Below are positions 6,898-14,637 of a stretch of DNA of 14,637 nucleotides, piece by piece. Each line of letters begins with the position of its first letter. Positions within the stretch are counted from its first letter, which is position 1. The notes under the pieces are model-generated. The model worked only from the letters and a program-made list of their open reading frames with translations, was not told where the DNA came from and searched no databases. The position numbers and the translations under genes were made by a program. The DNA comes from Hyphomonadaceae bacterium (GTDB lineage Bacteria > Pseudomonadota > Alphaproteobacteria > Caulobacterales > Aquidulcibacteraceae): positions 1 through 14,637 of the forward strand of contig DPWD01000340.1 of assembly GCA_003526465.1 (NCBI GenBank), read 5' to 3'.

Positions 6898-7530
6898 CTA
6901 AGTCACGAGTTCGTCAAACAGCGCATTGAAAGCGGCCACCGCCGCGCGCGGGCCCTCCGCATGCTCCCATACGCCGCCGCTCACGGCCAGAAAATCAGCG
7001 CCCGCCCGCACCAGGGGCTCGGCGTTGGCGATGGTGATGCCACCGATGGCGACGCACGGCGTGGTGGCGATTGCCGCCCAGATTTCGAGAATCTCCGGCT
7101 CGGCCCAATGCGCCGGCTGCTTCGTCGCGGTCGCGTAGAACGCGCCGAACGCCACATAATCGGCCCCGGCTTCGGCTGCTTCCATGGCGAGGTGGCGCGA
7201 ATTGTGCGCGGTGACGCCGACGATTTTGTCGCCGCCGAGCGCAGCTCTGGCGGTAGCGTAACTCGCATCGGCCTGCCCGACATGCACGCCGTCGGCGTCG
7301 AGCTTGGCGGCGAGGTCGGGTCTGTCGTTCACGATGAAGGCCGCGCCGCAATCTTGTACGAGAGGCTTGAGCGCCGCGCCAAGGCGCAGGATTTCGTCAT
7401 CGTTAACGCCCTTTAAGCGCAGCTGCACCGCCGACACATCCCCGCCAGCGAGCGCGTCCGCGAGCGCGCGCGGGAAAGATGCAAGGTCGAGCGCCGGCGG
7501 GGTGATAAGGTAGAGGCGGGTGCGGGGCAT
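6898..7530 (-). CDS. thiE: Thiamine phosphate synthase
   Basis: ThiE joins hydroxymethylpyrimidine pyrophosphate and hydroxyethylthiazole phosphate to make thiamine monophosphate in the cytoplasm. At 210 residues it has the normal TIM-barrel length. Visible motifs: QLRLK (Q36, R38, K40) and NDRPDLA with N68-D69 for diphosphate/Mg binding; DGVHVGQAD with D88 as the second metal ligand; GVTAHNSRH (105-113); [10 protein letters not shown] (128-137) with K137; AIGGIT (161-166) and VSGG (183-186) for phosphate. In the QLRLK and FYATATK segments some positions differ from the B. subtilis enzyme, but the active-site set is complete. No CTGAGA box or other TPP-riboswitch core is visible upstream. The start at 7530 has no clear ribosome binding site; a weak TTGACG (7573-7568) with CAAATC (7550-7545) would give a very short leader. 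No other thiamine genes are in the window. Confidence 0.92.
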   Translation of the reverse strand: MPRTRLYLITPPALDLASFPRALADALAGGDVSAVQLRLKGVNDDEILRLGAALKPLVQDCGAAFIVNDRPDLAAKLDADGVHVGQADASYATARAALGGDKIVGVTAHNSRHLAMEAAEAGADYVAFGAFYATATKQPAHWAEPEILEIWAAIATTPCVAIGGITIANAEPLVRAGADFLAVSGGVWEHAEGPRAAVAAFNALFDELVT

Positions 7531-7889
7531 GGGCTTGGGCGTTCGATTTGGACGCGGCGCGGACGCCCGTCAAAGCTAGATTTCACTCGCAAGGGGGCCG
7601 CCCGGTCCGGGTCCCGAAGCGGTGCTCGCGGCGCTCTCGATCACCCCATTTTTCCGCGCGCCGGAGGGGAAGTCCTGGGGGAGCGGATTGGGTCTCCCGG
7701 GGCCGCCGAGCGACCGAAACGGGGTTTTGTGTAATGTTGGCCTAGTGCAAGCGGCGGGCGTTAAGCATGATGTTCTCCAGCCGCGCGAGATTGTAACCAT
7801 AACTCCCAAATCGGAGTCGTTTGCGCCAAATACGCCATCGAATGGATGCTGCAAACGGGGCGTGCAAGAGCGCCAAAATCCCCAACTTA

Positions 7890-7920
7890 GGGCGAAAAAA
7901 TGGGGTAGGACGCCCCTTTT
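7890..7920 (+). terminator. Weak terminator-like hairpin with short T run
   Basis: GGGCG (7890-7894) can pair with CGCCC (7911-7915), or GGGG (7902-7905) with CCCC (7913-7916), followed by TTTT (7917-7920). No plus-strand gene ends upstream, so if real it would end an unannotated small transcript from the gap. The T run is short and the stem weak. Confidence 0.2.
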
Positions 7921-8084
7921 GCCACCGCGCGCGATAGCCGAGCGGTGGTGAGTGAAGCGCGCGCGCAGCGCCGCGACTCCGAATTCAGATCGTGTATCCC
8001 GCGCCGAACTTCATGCCCGACAGTGCGGGGGTTGAGCGTCCTGGCCCTCGCGCGATTTTATTCCCTTGATGACGAAATCGACAT

Positions 8085-8097
8085 GCACCGGCGGTGC
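8085..8097 (+). promoter_or_regulatory. Small hairpin in the peroxidase gene leader
   Basis: GCACC-GGC-GGTGC forms a perfect 5-bp stem with a 3-base loop, 21 bp before the chosen ATG and close to the ribosome site CTGGGGA (8106-8112). It could affect translation; its small size makes chance likely. Confidence 0.2.
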
Positions 8098-8118
8098 GTC
8101 GTGGCCTGGGGATCAAAG

Positions 8119-11100
8119 ATGGCAAAGTTCAATAGAATCGATCTTGAGCATATTCTGCGTCAAATCTTGATGGCGGAGAACGGCCAGCCGCCGCTCAGCC
8201 CGCACCTCGCTTTCGGTCTACGCCAGGTCAACGGCCAGAACAACAACAGCGTGCCCGGCAGCGGCGCGTTCGGTTCGGCCGACCGGCTTTTCCCGCGCAT
8301 TGGCGATCAATTTCTGCAGAATGGCGACACCTACAGCGTCGATCTCGACGGGCCTGGCGGACAATCGGTAGGCGATGCCACCTCGTACACCCAAACTGGC
8401 GGCTTCGTATTTGACGCCGATCCCCGCATCATCTCGAACCTGATCGCCGATCAGACCGTCAACAACGCCGCCGCGGTCGCAGCCCACAACAATTCCACGC
8501 CGGGCACGGGCTACCTCTACCAACACGCCGCGGTGCTGAACCCGGCTTTCAATCCCGCCCTGCCTGAGAGCCTATCCAATCCGCAATACCTCACCAACAA
8601 CGTGGCGATCCCCCCGGGCGTCGATGCGTCGGGCAATCTGTTCATCGCCAACGTCACGCCAGACGCCGGCCTCTCGGCGCCGTTCAATTCGTGGTTCACC
8701 TTCTTCGGCCAGTTTTTCGATCACGGGCTCGATCTTGTAAGCAAGGGCGGCAACGGCTTCGTCTTCATGCCGCTCCAGGCCGACGATCCGTTGATCCTGG
8801 TAGGCCCCGATGGGATCGCCGGTACCGGCGACGAAATTACCAACCCGGGTCAGCAATTCATGATGCTGACGCGGGCGACCCAGTTCAATGGACCCGGCGC
8901 CAACGGCATCTTCGGCGATGCCGACGACACCGCCCACGAAGCCCAAAACACGACGACACCCTTCGTCGATCAGAACCAGACCTATTCCTCGCACCCCGCC
9001 CACCAAGTGTTCCTGCGCGAATACGCGCGTTTCGACAGCAACGGCGCGACGGCCGATGGGTGGGTCACGGTTTCCACCGGCAAGTTGCTCAATGGCGCTG
9101 ACGGCCATGCGATGGCTACCTGGGCCGATGTGAAGGCAAATGCGCTGAAGCTCGGCATTATCCTGAACGACACCATCGACGTGGTGGACATTCCGCTGAT
9201 CAAGACCGACGCCTACGGCAATTTCATTCCCGATCCTGTGACAGGATTGGCGCAATTGGTTGTTGGGACCGGCGGCGATGGCCTGTTCGGCACCGACGAC
9301 GACGTCACCGTTTCCGGCACCGTAAACCCGGACGGCTCGATCAACGCCATCACCACGGCCGGCGCCGCGCGGATTGGCCACGCGTTCCTCAACGATATCG
9401 CTCACACCGCCAATCCGGTGAACTCGCAGACCGGGGCGTTCCTCAACGGTGTCAGCGACGGCATTATCAACGACACCAACGGCAATGGCCGCATCGATGG
9501 GGCCGAAACGCCCATTGGCGCGGGCAATTTCGATGTCGATTTGCTCAACCGCCACTACATCGCCGGCGACGGTCGGGTGAACGAGAATATCGGTCTCACG
9601 GCGGTACACGAAATCTTCCACAGCGAGCACAACCGCCAGATCGAATTGATCAAGGCGATGGTGCGCGCCGAGCTTGCCAATGGTGACACTGCGTTCGCAA
9701 CAGACTGGACACTGCCCGGCGCCAACCTTGCCGATGGCATCGACGACAACGAATTCAACGGCCAACGTCTGTTTCAGGCCGCCAAGTTCGCGACAGAGAC
9801 CCAATACCAGCATATCGTGTTCGAGGAATTCGCTCGCAAGGTGTCTCCCAACATCCATCTATTCGGCAACAACGATATCGCGCTCGATCCCGCGATTACC
9901 GCCGAATTCGCGCACGCAGTCTACCGCTTCGGCCACTCCATGCTGGACGAAATGGTCAACCGGTACGTGATGCAGGAGGCGTTCCTAGACGCCAATGGCG
10001 TGCCCACCAGTGTCAATACCGGCCGGCCCAATCCGCTGGCCGGCACGCCGATGCTCGACGCCAACGGCGATCCCGTCCTCAACGATGTCGGCCTGATCCA
10101 GGCATTCCTCAATCCGATGATGTTCGCGGGCGATGGGTCCGACGCCACCGCCAATATCGTCCTCGGTTCGGTCAACCAGATCGGCAACGAGATCGATGAA
10201 TTCGTCACCGGCGCGCTGCGCAACAACCTGGTCGGCCTGCCGATCGACCTCGCCGCGCTCAATATCGCCCGCGGCCGCGACACCGGCGTGCCCCCGCTCA
10301 ACCTGCTGCGCAACCAGATCTTCACGCAGCTCAACACTGGCGGCACCGGCGATACGTCGCTGAGGCCATACGCGAGCTGGGACGAGTTCGGCCAATTCCT
10401 GAAGCACCCGGAATCGCTGGTGAACTTCATAGCCGCTTACGGCACGCACGCCTCCATAACCGGCTCGCTCGCCGACCGCCGCGCCGCCGCGCAGGCGCTG
10501 GTCGACAACGCCGCGCTCGGAAGCGCGAGCTTCAGCCAGGACGCCTTCGACTTCCTGCACAGCCTCGGCGGCTACGCAAACGCCGTCCACGGCGTTGGCA
10601 ATGACGGCGTGCTGCACACCGCCGACGATACGTTCACCACCGGCGGCCTCGACAACCCGCTCGCCCAACACGCTGGGTGGAGCACCGGCAATATCACCGG
10701 GGTCGACGCCATCGATCTTTGGATCGGGGGCTTGGCTGAGAAGCAAAATTTGTTCGGAGGTCTGCTCGGCTCGACCTTCAACTTTGTGTTCGAAACCCAG
10801 ATGGAGGCGTTGCAGGATGGCGACCGCCTTTATTATCTTCCGCGCGTCGAAGGCATTGAGTTCGGCACCCAGGTCGAAGGCTCTTCGTTCGCCGAATTGA
10901 TAATGTTGAACACCGGCATCAAGCACTTGCCGGCGAGCATCTTCTTGACGCCGGAATATACGGTCGAGGCGTCGAATTATTTCCTCAGGAACCCGGATGG
11001 GTCGTTCCAGAGCGCCGGCGCCGGCGCCGATGGCGTGCCCAACACTGCCGACGACATAAGGATCGCCACCGATCCCTCCACTTGGCTGCGCAACGGCATT

Positions 11101-14100
11101 GCCGGCAATCTGCTGGTTGAAGTGCTTGCGGACGGCACAGTGCACTTCATCGGCGACGACAATTTCTTCGGCAACACCATGGTGCTCGGCGGCACCCCCT
11201 GGAACGACCGCCTGCAAGCGGGCCAAGCCGATGACGACACCGTCTATGGCGACGAGGGCGACGATTGGATCGACGGCGGCAACGGCAACGATTTTCTCTA
11301 TGGCGGCGCCGGCAACGACCTCATTCAGGACAGCAGCGGCGACGATATCATCCACGGCGATGACGGCAACGACACCATCGACGCAGGCTCAGGCGACGAC
11401 ATCGTTTTCGGCAATGACGGCAACGACCTGATCCACCTCGGCAATTCCATCCTTGGGGACGAGGGCCTAGGCGGCGCCGGCAACGACATCATCTTCGGAG
11501 ACGAAGGCGACGACGCGCTAATGGGCAACGATGGCGACGACTGGTTGTCCGGCGGCGACGGCGGCGACGGCCTTGTCGGCGATGTCGGAGCGCCCACCGG
11601 GCAAGTTCCGCTCTATGGCGGCAACGACGTGCTCGACGGCGGCGCAAACGGCGACAAGATGGTCGGCTTCTCCGGCGACGACATCATGCTGGGCGAGGGC
11701 GGCTTCGACCGCTTCCTGGGCAAGCTAGGCTTTGACTGGGCCTCGTTCGAAAAAACGCAGAACGGCGTCAGCGTCGATATGGAACGGCGCGAGTTTGTTC
11801 CAGACCAGACGGTGCCGGCAGGCGACGCCGTGCGCGATTTCTTCCTCGAAACCGAGGCGCTGAGCGGCTCGGCTTTCAACGACGTGCTGAAGGGCACGAT
11901 CGACACCCTCACTGTCGATCCTGTCACCGGCCTGCGCGTTGGCGGCGCGGCAAGCGTGTTCAACACGCTCGAAAATGTCGATCTGATCTTCGGGCTGTCC
12001 GGCTTCTTCGCGCCGGGCCCGGTGTTCTTCGACACCGGCAACATCTTGCTTGGCGGCGACGGCAGCGATCGGATCGAAGGCCGCGCCGGCGACGACATCC
12101 TCGACGGCGACGCTTGGCTGCACGTCGATCTGACCCGCGACGCTAACGGCGCCATCTTCGCCGGCAGCGAGATCACCCGCGACATCTTCTTCGACATCAC
12201 CGACGGCGACGTCGACACGGCGGTCTATAACGACGTGCTGGCGAACTACGTCATCAGCGCCGTTCCAGACGCGCAGGGCTTCTACACCGTGACGCAAATT
12301 TCGGTGACGCCGGGCGTCAACGTCTTGGGCGTGCCCCAGCGGGTCAACGAAGGCGTCGACCGCATTCGCAACATCGAGCGGCTGCAATTCTCTGACGGCA
12401 CCTTCACCCTCAATCAGCTGCTTGGCTTGGCGCCTGGGCCCAACGAGAACGCGACTCCGACCGGCGCGCTGACCTTGGCGACGGCGGCGGATGACCCGGC
12501 GACAACGATCGTAGAAGCGACGGTCGGGACGCCGATCACCGCCACCGACACCATCGCCGACGCCGACGGCATCGTTCCGGGCTCCGTGCGCTACCAATGG
12601 CAGGACCAGCAAATCACCGCGAACGGCGGCTTCACCTGGGTCGATATCGCGGGCGCCAACAGCCTCACCTTTACGCCCACCAATGCGCAAATAGGCAATG
12701 GGCTGCGTCTGTTCATGACCTACACGGACGGCCTCGGCTTCCACGAGCAGGCGTTCTCGCTGGCCACCGCTCTGCTGGCCCCGAACGTAACGGTCAACAC
12801 CGCGCCGTTCATCAATCAGCAGCAAAATCCGCCCGGCCTACCGGACACCAATGCGCGCACCGGCAACGTGCTCAACCTGTTCCTGAATTTGACCACTAAT
12901 TTTGGCGACAACGAAACCGCCCCCGCGGCCCTGATCTACACGGCGGCCTTGGGCAACGGCCAAGCGCTCGATGGCAGTGCGGCGGCAGGCGGCCTCGTGT
13001 TTGTGCTGCAAGGCGCGCCCGGGGCGGTGACCGGCGGGTTCGTGATGTACGACCCCGATCTCAACGGCGTCGCCGATGCCTTGGTCGCGCCACTCGGGCC
13101 GATCACCATCCGCGTTACCGCCACCGATATCCCCGCGGTCGGTGCGGCGCTGTCGATCACCGACACTTTCATCATCAACGTGCAGCAGGGCAATCGCGCG
13201 CCGATCGCGGGTGCGTTTGCGCCGCAATCCATCGAAGAGGGCGACGGCGTCAACGGCGGCGCCGACACCTTCTCGGGCGCGCTCACGGGCTCCGACCCAG
13301 ACGGCACGCCGTTCGCGTTCCGGCTGGTGGCCGGCTCGGTCTTTGGCGGGACGGTGACCGCGTTCAATCAATCGACGGGCGCATTCGCCTTCATTGCAGA
13401 CGGTAGCGAGTTCGCCGGCTCAACGCTGCCTGCCGGCGCAGGCTTCAACTTCACCGTGTTCGACGGCCAGCTCAACAGCGCACCGGGCGAAGTCAGGTTC
13501 GACGTGCAAGCGGTGGACGATGGCCAAGCGCCGTTCTCCATCACTGGCACAGCGGCGGCCGGGAGCACGCTCACCGCGCTCATCGGCGTCGATCCCGACG
13601 GCGAGTGGGATTTTGCTTCCGCGACCTATGAATGGTTCCGCGACGGCGTTTCGCTGGGCGTGACCGTCGGCGACCCGAATTACTTGGTCACCGCCGCCGA
13701 TGTCGGCCACGTGCTTAGTGCGGTGGCGACCTATACGGATGCGCAGAACTTCACCACCAGTTTCCCGGAAGTCGCGCTCGCCGCGCCGATCGGGCTCTTG
13801 GCGGTGCGACCGCTCGCTGGCGTCAACACAGCGACGGTGACCGCGTTTAACACCCTGGTCGACCCCGACGGGGACCTGCCGGGCGCTTCGTTCATGGCGT
13901 GGCAGGTCTCGCCCGATGGGACGCCCGGCTCGTTCGTGGACGCGCCGGCGCTGGGCGCCACGTTCGACGCGGATGGCAATCTGGTGCTGCCGAACAACAG
14001 CGTCGTATTCGTGCAATTGACGCTGCAATACATCGATGCCGCCGGCAATTTCAACGAGGCGCGTTCGGAAGCGGTGCGCGTCGTCACCGGCAGCAATGGC

Positions 14101-14637
14101 GGCAACACCTTGAACGGCATCGCGGCAGGGGAAGACATTTTCTTCGGGCTCGGCGGCGCCGACCTGCTCAACAACAATGCCCTCACCAGAGGCGGCAACG
14201 ACATCCTGGTTGGCGGAACCGGCGACGATGCGCTCAATGGCGGCGCCGGCGACGATGTGTTCATGTACACGATCGGCGACGGCGCCGACACCGTGCTCGG
14301 CGGCGCAGGCGTCGACCTGCTCGCCATCGTCGGCACAGCTGGCGGCGACACTCTCAACGTGACGTTCGATGGCGCGCAGCTGACCGCGTTCGAAGGCGGG
14401 CTCATCAACGCCGCCGTCGAGCGGGTCACCGCCGATCTGTTGGCCGGGTCGAATACGCTGGATTATTCGGCCACGATCGCGGCCATCGGGGTGGCGGTCA
14501 ATCTCGCGGTCCTCACCGCGTCTGGCTTTGAATCGATCGCCAACATCGGCAATGTCACCGGCGGCGCGGGCGGCGACAGCATCGTCGGCGACGACCTCGC
14601 CAATACGCTGCGGGGCGGCGGCGGCGCCGACACCGTC
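8119..14637 (+). CDS. Giant secreted animal-type haem peroxidase with RTX and Ig/cadherin-like modules, 3' end beyond the window
   Basis: The frame is open for 2173 codons and ends on a codon boundary at the window edge. ATG 8119 begins MAKFNRIDLEHILRQI, a charged N-terminus like other bacterial members and not a signal peptide; an in-frame ATG at 8083 gives an unlikely extension. The animal haem peroxidase (An_peroxidase) core spans about residues 190-950. It has distal FFGQFFDHGLD (195-205, D201, H202), HEIFHSEHNR (497-506), proximal YRFGHSML (602-609, H606) and NIARGRDTGVPPLN (715-728). Acidic Ca-binding-type loops recur in the core (229-240, 260-271, 385-396, 452-463, 827-838, 969-980). 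Then come RTX repeats (about 1024-1212 and 1307-1332), an Ig-like module around W1494, cadherin/VCBS-like modules (1560-1691, 1692-1798), two more Ig-like stretches (1805-1990) and RTX repeats again from 1991. I infer type I secretion and calcium-dependent folding outside the cell. The position of the vertebrate catalytic arginine is S502. Confidence 0.93.
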   Translation, partial: MAKFNRIDLEHILRQILMAENGQPPLSPHLAFGLRQVNGQNNNSVPGSGAFGSADRLFPRIGDQFLQNGDTYSVDLDGPGGQSVGDATSYTQTGGFVFDADPRIISNLIADQTVNNAAAVAAHNNSTPGTGYLYQHAAVLNPAFNPALPESLSNPQYLTNNVAIPPGVDASGNLFIANVTPDAGLSAPFNSWFTFFGQFFDHGLDLVSKGGNGFVFMPLQADDPLILVGPDGIAGTGDEITNPGQQFMMLTRATQFNGPGANGIFGDADDTAHEAQNTTTPFVDQNQTYSSHPAHQVFLREYARFDSNGATADGWVTVSTGKLLNGADGHAMATWADVKANALKLGIILNDTIDVVDIPLIKTDAYGNFIPDPVTGLAQLVVGTGGDGLFGTDDDVTVSGTVNPDGSINAITTAGAARIGHAFLNDIAHTANPVNSQTGAFLNGVSDGIINDTNGNGRIDGAETPIGAGNFDVDLLNRHYIAGDGRVNENIGLTAVHEIFHSEHNRQIELIKAMVRAELANGDTAFATDWTLPGANLADGIDDNEFNGQRLFQAAKFATETQYQHIVFEEFARKVSPNIHLFGNNDIALDPAITAEFAHAVYRFGHSMLDEMVNRYVMQEAFLDANGVPTSVNTGRPNPLAGTPMLDANGDPVLNDVGLIQAFLNPMMFAGDGSDATANIVLGSVNQIGNEIDEFVTGALRNNLVGLPIDLAALNIARGRDTGVPPLNLLRNQIFTQLNTGGTGDTSLRPYASWDEFGQFLKHPESLVNFIAAYGTHASITGSLADRRAAAQALVDNAALGSASFSQDAFDFLHSLGGYANAVHGVGNDGVLHTADDTFTTGGLDNPLAQHAGWSTGNITGVDAIDLWIGGLAEKQNLFGGLLGSTFNFVFETQMEALQDGDRLYYLPRVEGIEFGTQVEGSSFAELIMLNTGIKHLPASIFLTPEYTVEASNYFLRNPDGSFQSAGAGADGVPNTADDIRIATDPSTWLRNGIAGNLLVEVLADGTVHFIGDDNFFGNTMVLGGTPWNDRLQAGQADDDTVYGDEGDDWIDGGNGNDFLYGGAGNDLIQDSSGDDIIHGDDGNDTIDAGSGDDIVFGNDGNDLIHLGNSILGDEGLGGAGNDIIFGDEGDDALMGNDGDDWLSGGDGGDGLVGDVGAPTGQVPLYGGNDVLDGGANGDKMVGFSGDDIMLGEGGFDRFLGKLGFDWASFEKTQNGVSVDMERREFVPDQTVPAGDAVRDFFLETEALSGSAFNDVLKGTIDTLTVDPVTGLRVGGAASVFNTLENVDLIFGLSGFFAPGPVFFDTGNILLGGDGSDRIEGRAGDDILDGDAWLHVDLTRDANGAIFAGSEITRDIFFDITDGDVDTAVYNDVLANYVISAVPDAQGFYTVTQISVTPGVNVLGVPQRVNEGVDRIRNIERLQFSDGTFTLNQLLGLAPGPNENATPTGALTLATAADDPATTIVEATVGTPITATDTIADADGIVPGSVRYQWQDQQITANGGFTWVDIAGANSLTFTPTNAQIGNGLRLFMTYTDGLGFHEQAFSLATALLAPNVTVNTAPFINQQQNPPGLPDTNARTGNVLNLFLNLTTNFGDNETAPAALIYTAALGNGQALDGSAAAGGLVFVLQGAPGAVTGGFVMYDPDLNGVADALVAPLGPITIRVTATDIPAVGAALSITDTFIINVQQGNRAPIAGAFAPQSIEEGDGVNGGADTFSGALTGSDPDGTPFAFRLVAGSVFGGTVTAFNQSTGAFAFIADGSEFAGSTLPAGAGFNFTVFDGQLNSAPGEVRFDVQAVDDGQAPFSITGTAAAGSTLTALIGVDPDGEWDFASATYEWFRDGVSLGVTVGDPNYLVTAADVGHVLSAVATYTDAQNFTTSFPEVALAAPIGLLAVRPLAGVNTATVTAFNTLVDPDGDLPGASFMAWQVSPDGTPGSFVDAPALGATFDADGNLVLPNNSVVFVQLTLQYIDAAGNFNEARSEAVRVVTGSNGGNTLNGIAAGEDIFFGLGGADLLNNNALTRGGNDILVGGTGDDALNGGAGDDVFMYTIGDGADTVLGGAGVDLLAIVGTAGGDTLNVTFDGAQLTAFEGGLINAAVERVTADLLAGSNTLDYSATIAAIGVAVNLAVLTASGFESIANIGNVTGGAGGDSIVGDDLANTLRGGGGADTV
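11188..11754 (+). repeat. First RTX (GGxGxD) nonapeptide repeat block inside the peroxidase gene
   Basis: Residues about 1024-1212 are dominated by GGxGxDxhx-type repeats such as GDEGDDWIDGGNGND, GGAGNDLI, GDDGNDTI, GNDGNDLI, GDEGDDALMGNDGDDWLSGG. Such repeats bind Ca2+ and form a parallel beta-roll after secretion. The block directly follows the peroxidase core, so it lies in the middle of the protein and not only at the C-terminal end. Confidence 0.92.
14089..14637 (+). repeat. Second RTX repeat block, continuing past the window
   Basis: Residues 1991-2173 carry GGNDILVGGTGDDALNGG, GGAGDDVF, GGAGVDLL, then after a spacer of about 75 residues GGAGGDSIVGDDLANTLRGG. The block continues off the right edge. 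The type I secretion signal would be expected in the missing C-terminus. Confidence 0.9.

Larger units (their letters stand above)
7531..8118. other. 588-bp gap between divergent thiE and peroxidase genes
   Basis: No reading frame here looks like a protein: the longest (109 codons on plus, 92 on minus) have no recognisable motif, no good ribosome site and irregular composition. The left part holds a CCCGG-T-CCGGG palindrome (7601-7611). The part around 7720-7860 is less GC-rich than its surroundings and has a small ACTCC/GGAGT hairpin near 7805. A terminator-like structure lies at 7890-7920. Promoters for thiE (leftward) and the peroxidase gene (rightward) must lie here, but no convincing pair was found. 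Confidence 0.5.

Noticed and set aside
7531..7620. TPP riboswitch upstream of thiE
   Set aside because: No CTGAGA core or second conserved TPP-aptamer block is visible and the room before a plausible promoter is too small.
7622..7951. 109-codon plus-strand frame in the gap
   Set aside because: No recognisable protein features, no convincing ribosome site, and it runs through hairpins and a terminator-like structure.
7925..8010. tRNA-like GCCGAGCGGTGG segment followed by CTCCGAATTCAGA
   Set aside because: It resembles a tRNA-Ser/Leu D-arm, but no acceptor stem, anticodon loop or proper GGTTCGAATCC T-arm can be folded around it.
8572..12825. Long minus-strand open frames (428, 456 and 366 codons) opposite the peroxidase gene
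   Set aside because: They mirror a plus-strand gene with clear domain motifs. Absence of stops on the opposite strand is expected in GC-rich DNA, and their sequences are Val/Gly/Arg-rich antisense translations of the D/G/N repeats.

Overview
The window (14.6 kb, GC-rich, roughly two thirds G+C by eye) looks like chromosome from an alphaproteobacterium. The pointers are the imuB-dnaE2 mutasome gene order, the alphaproteobacterial character of the ThiE and OPT proteins, and the very GC-rich hairpin repeats; a Caulobacterales/Hyphomonadaceae-like host is plausible but not proven. There are six protein-coding loci. No tRNA, rRNA, CRISPR array or insertion sequence was recognised.

Left region (1-3543, minus strand): a remnant of the SOS mutagenesis operon. 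Only the last ~92 codons of imuB remain, overlapping by ATGA the start of dnaE2 (error-prone DNA polymerase III alpha). dnaE2 runs off the left edge after 1036 uninterrupted codons. Four members of one GC-rich palindromic repeat family lie in these 3.5 kb. Three sit inside dnaE2 without breaking its frame, in two orientations and different reading phases. The fourth sits exactly where imuB is cut off. This is the most unusual signal in the window and resembles, in principle, the palindromic elements that insert in frame into Rickettsia genes.

Middle region (3544-7530): an OPT-family membrane transporter on the plus strand, with an inverted repeat bracketing its candidate promoter. It converges, with 3 bp between stop codons, on a cytochrome P450 gene. 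The P450 lies 72 bp downstream of thiE (thiamine phosphate synthase) on the minus strand. A functional link between these genes is not evident from sequence.

Right region (7531-14637, plus strand): a 588-bp gap without a supportable gene, then a very large open gene (2173 codons, no stop before the window ends). It encodes an animal-type haem peroxidase joined to RTX (GGxGxD) calcium-binding repeats, several Ig/cadherin-like modules and a second RTX block. It has no N-terminal signal peptide and is most likely a type I-secreted, calcium-binding extracellular peroxidase. The secretion genes, if linked, would lie beyond the right edge.

All domain assignments are by eye from translated sequence; no database search was run.
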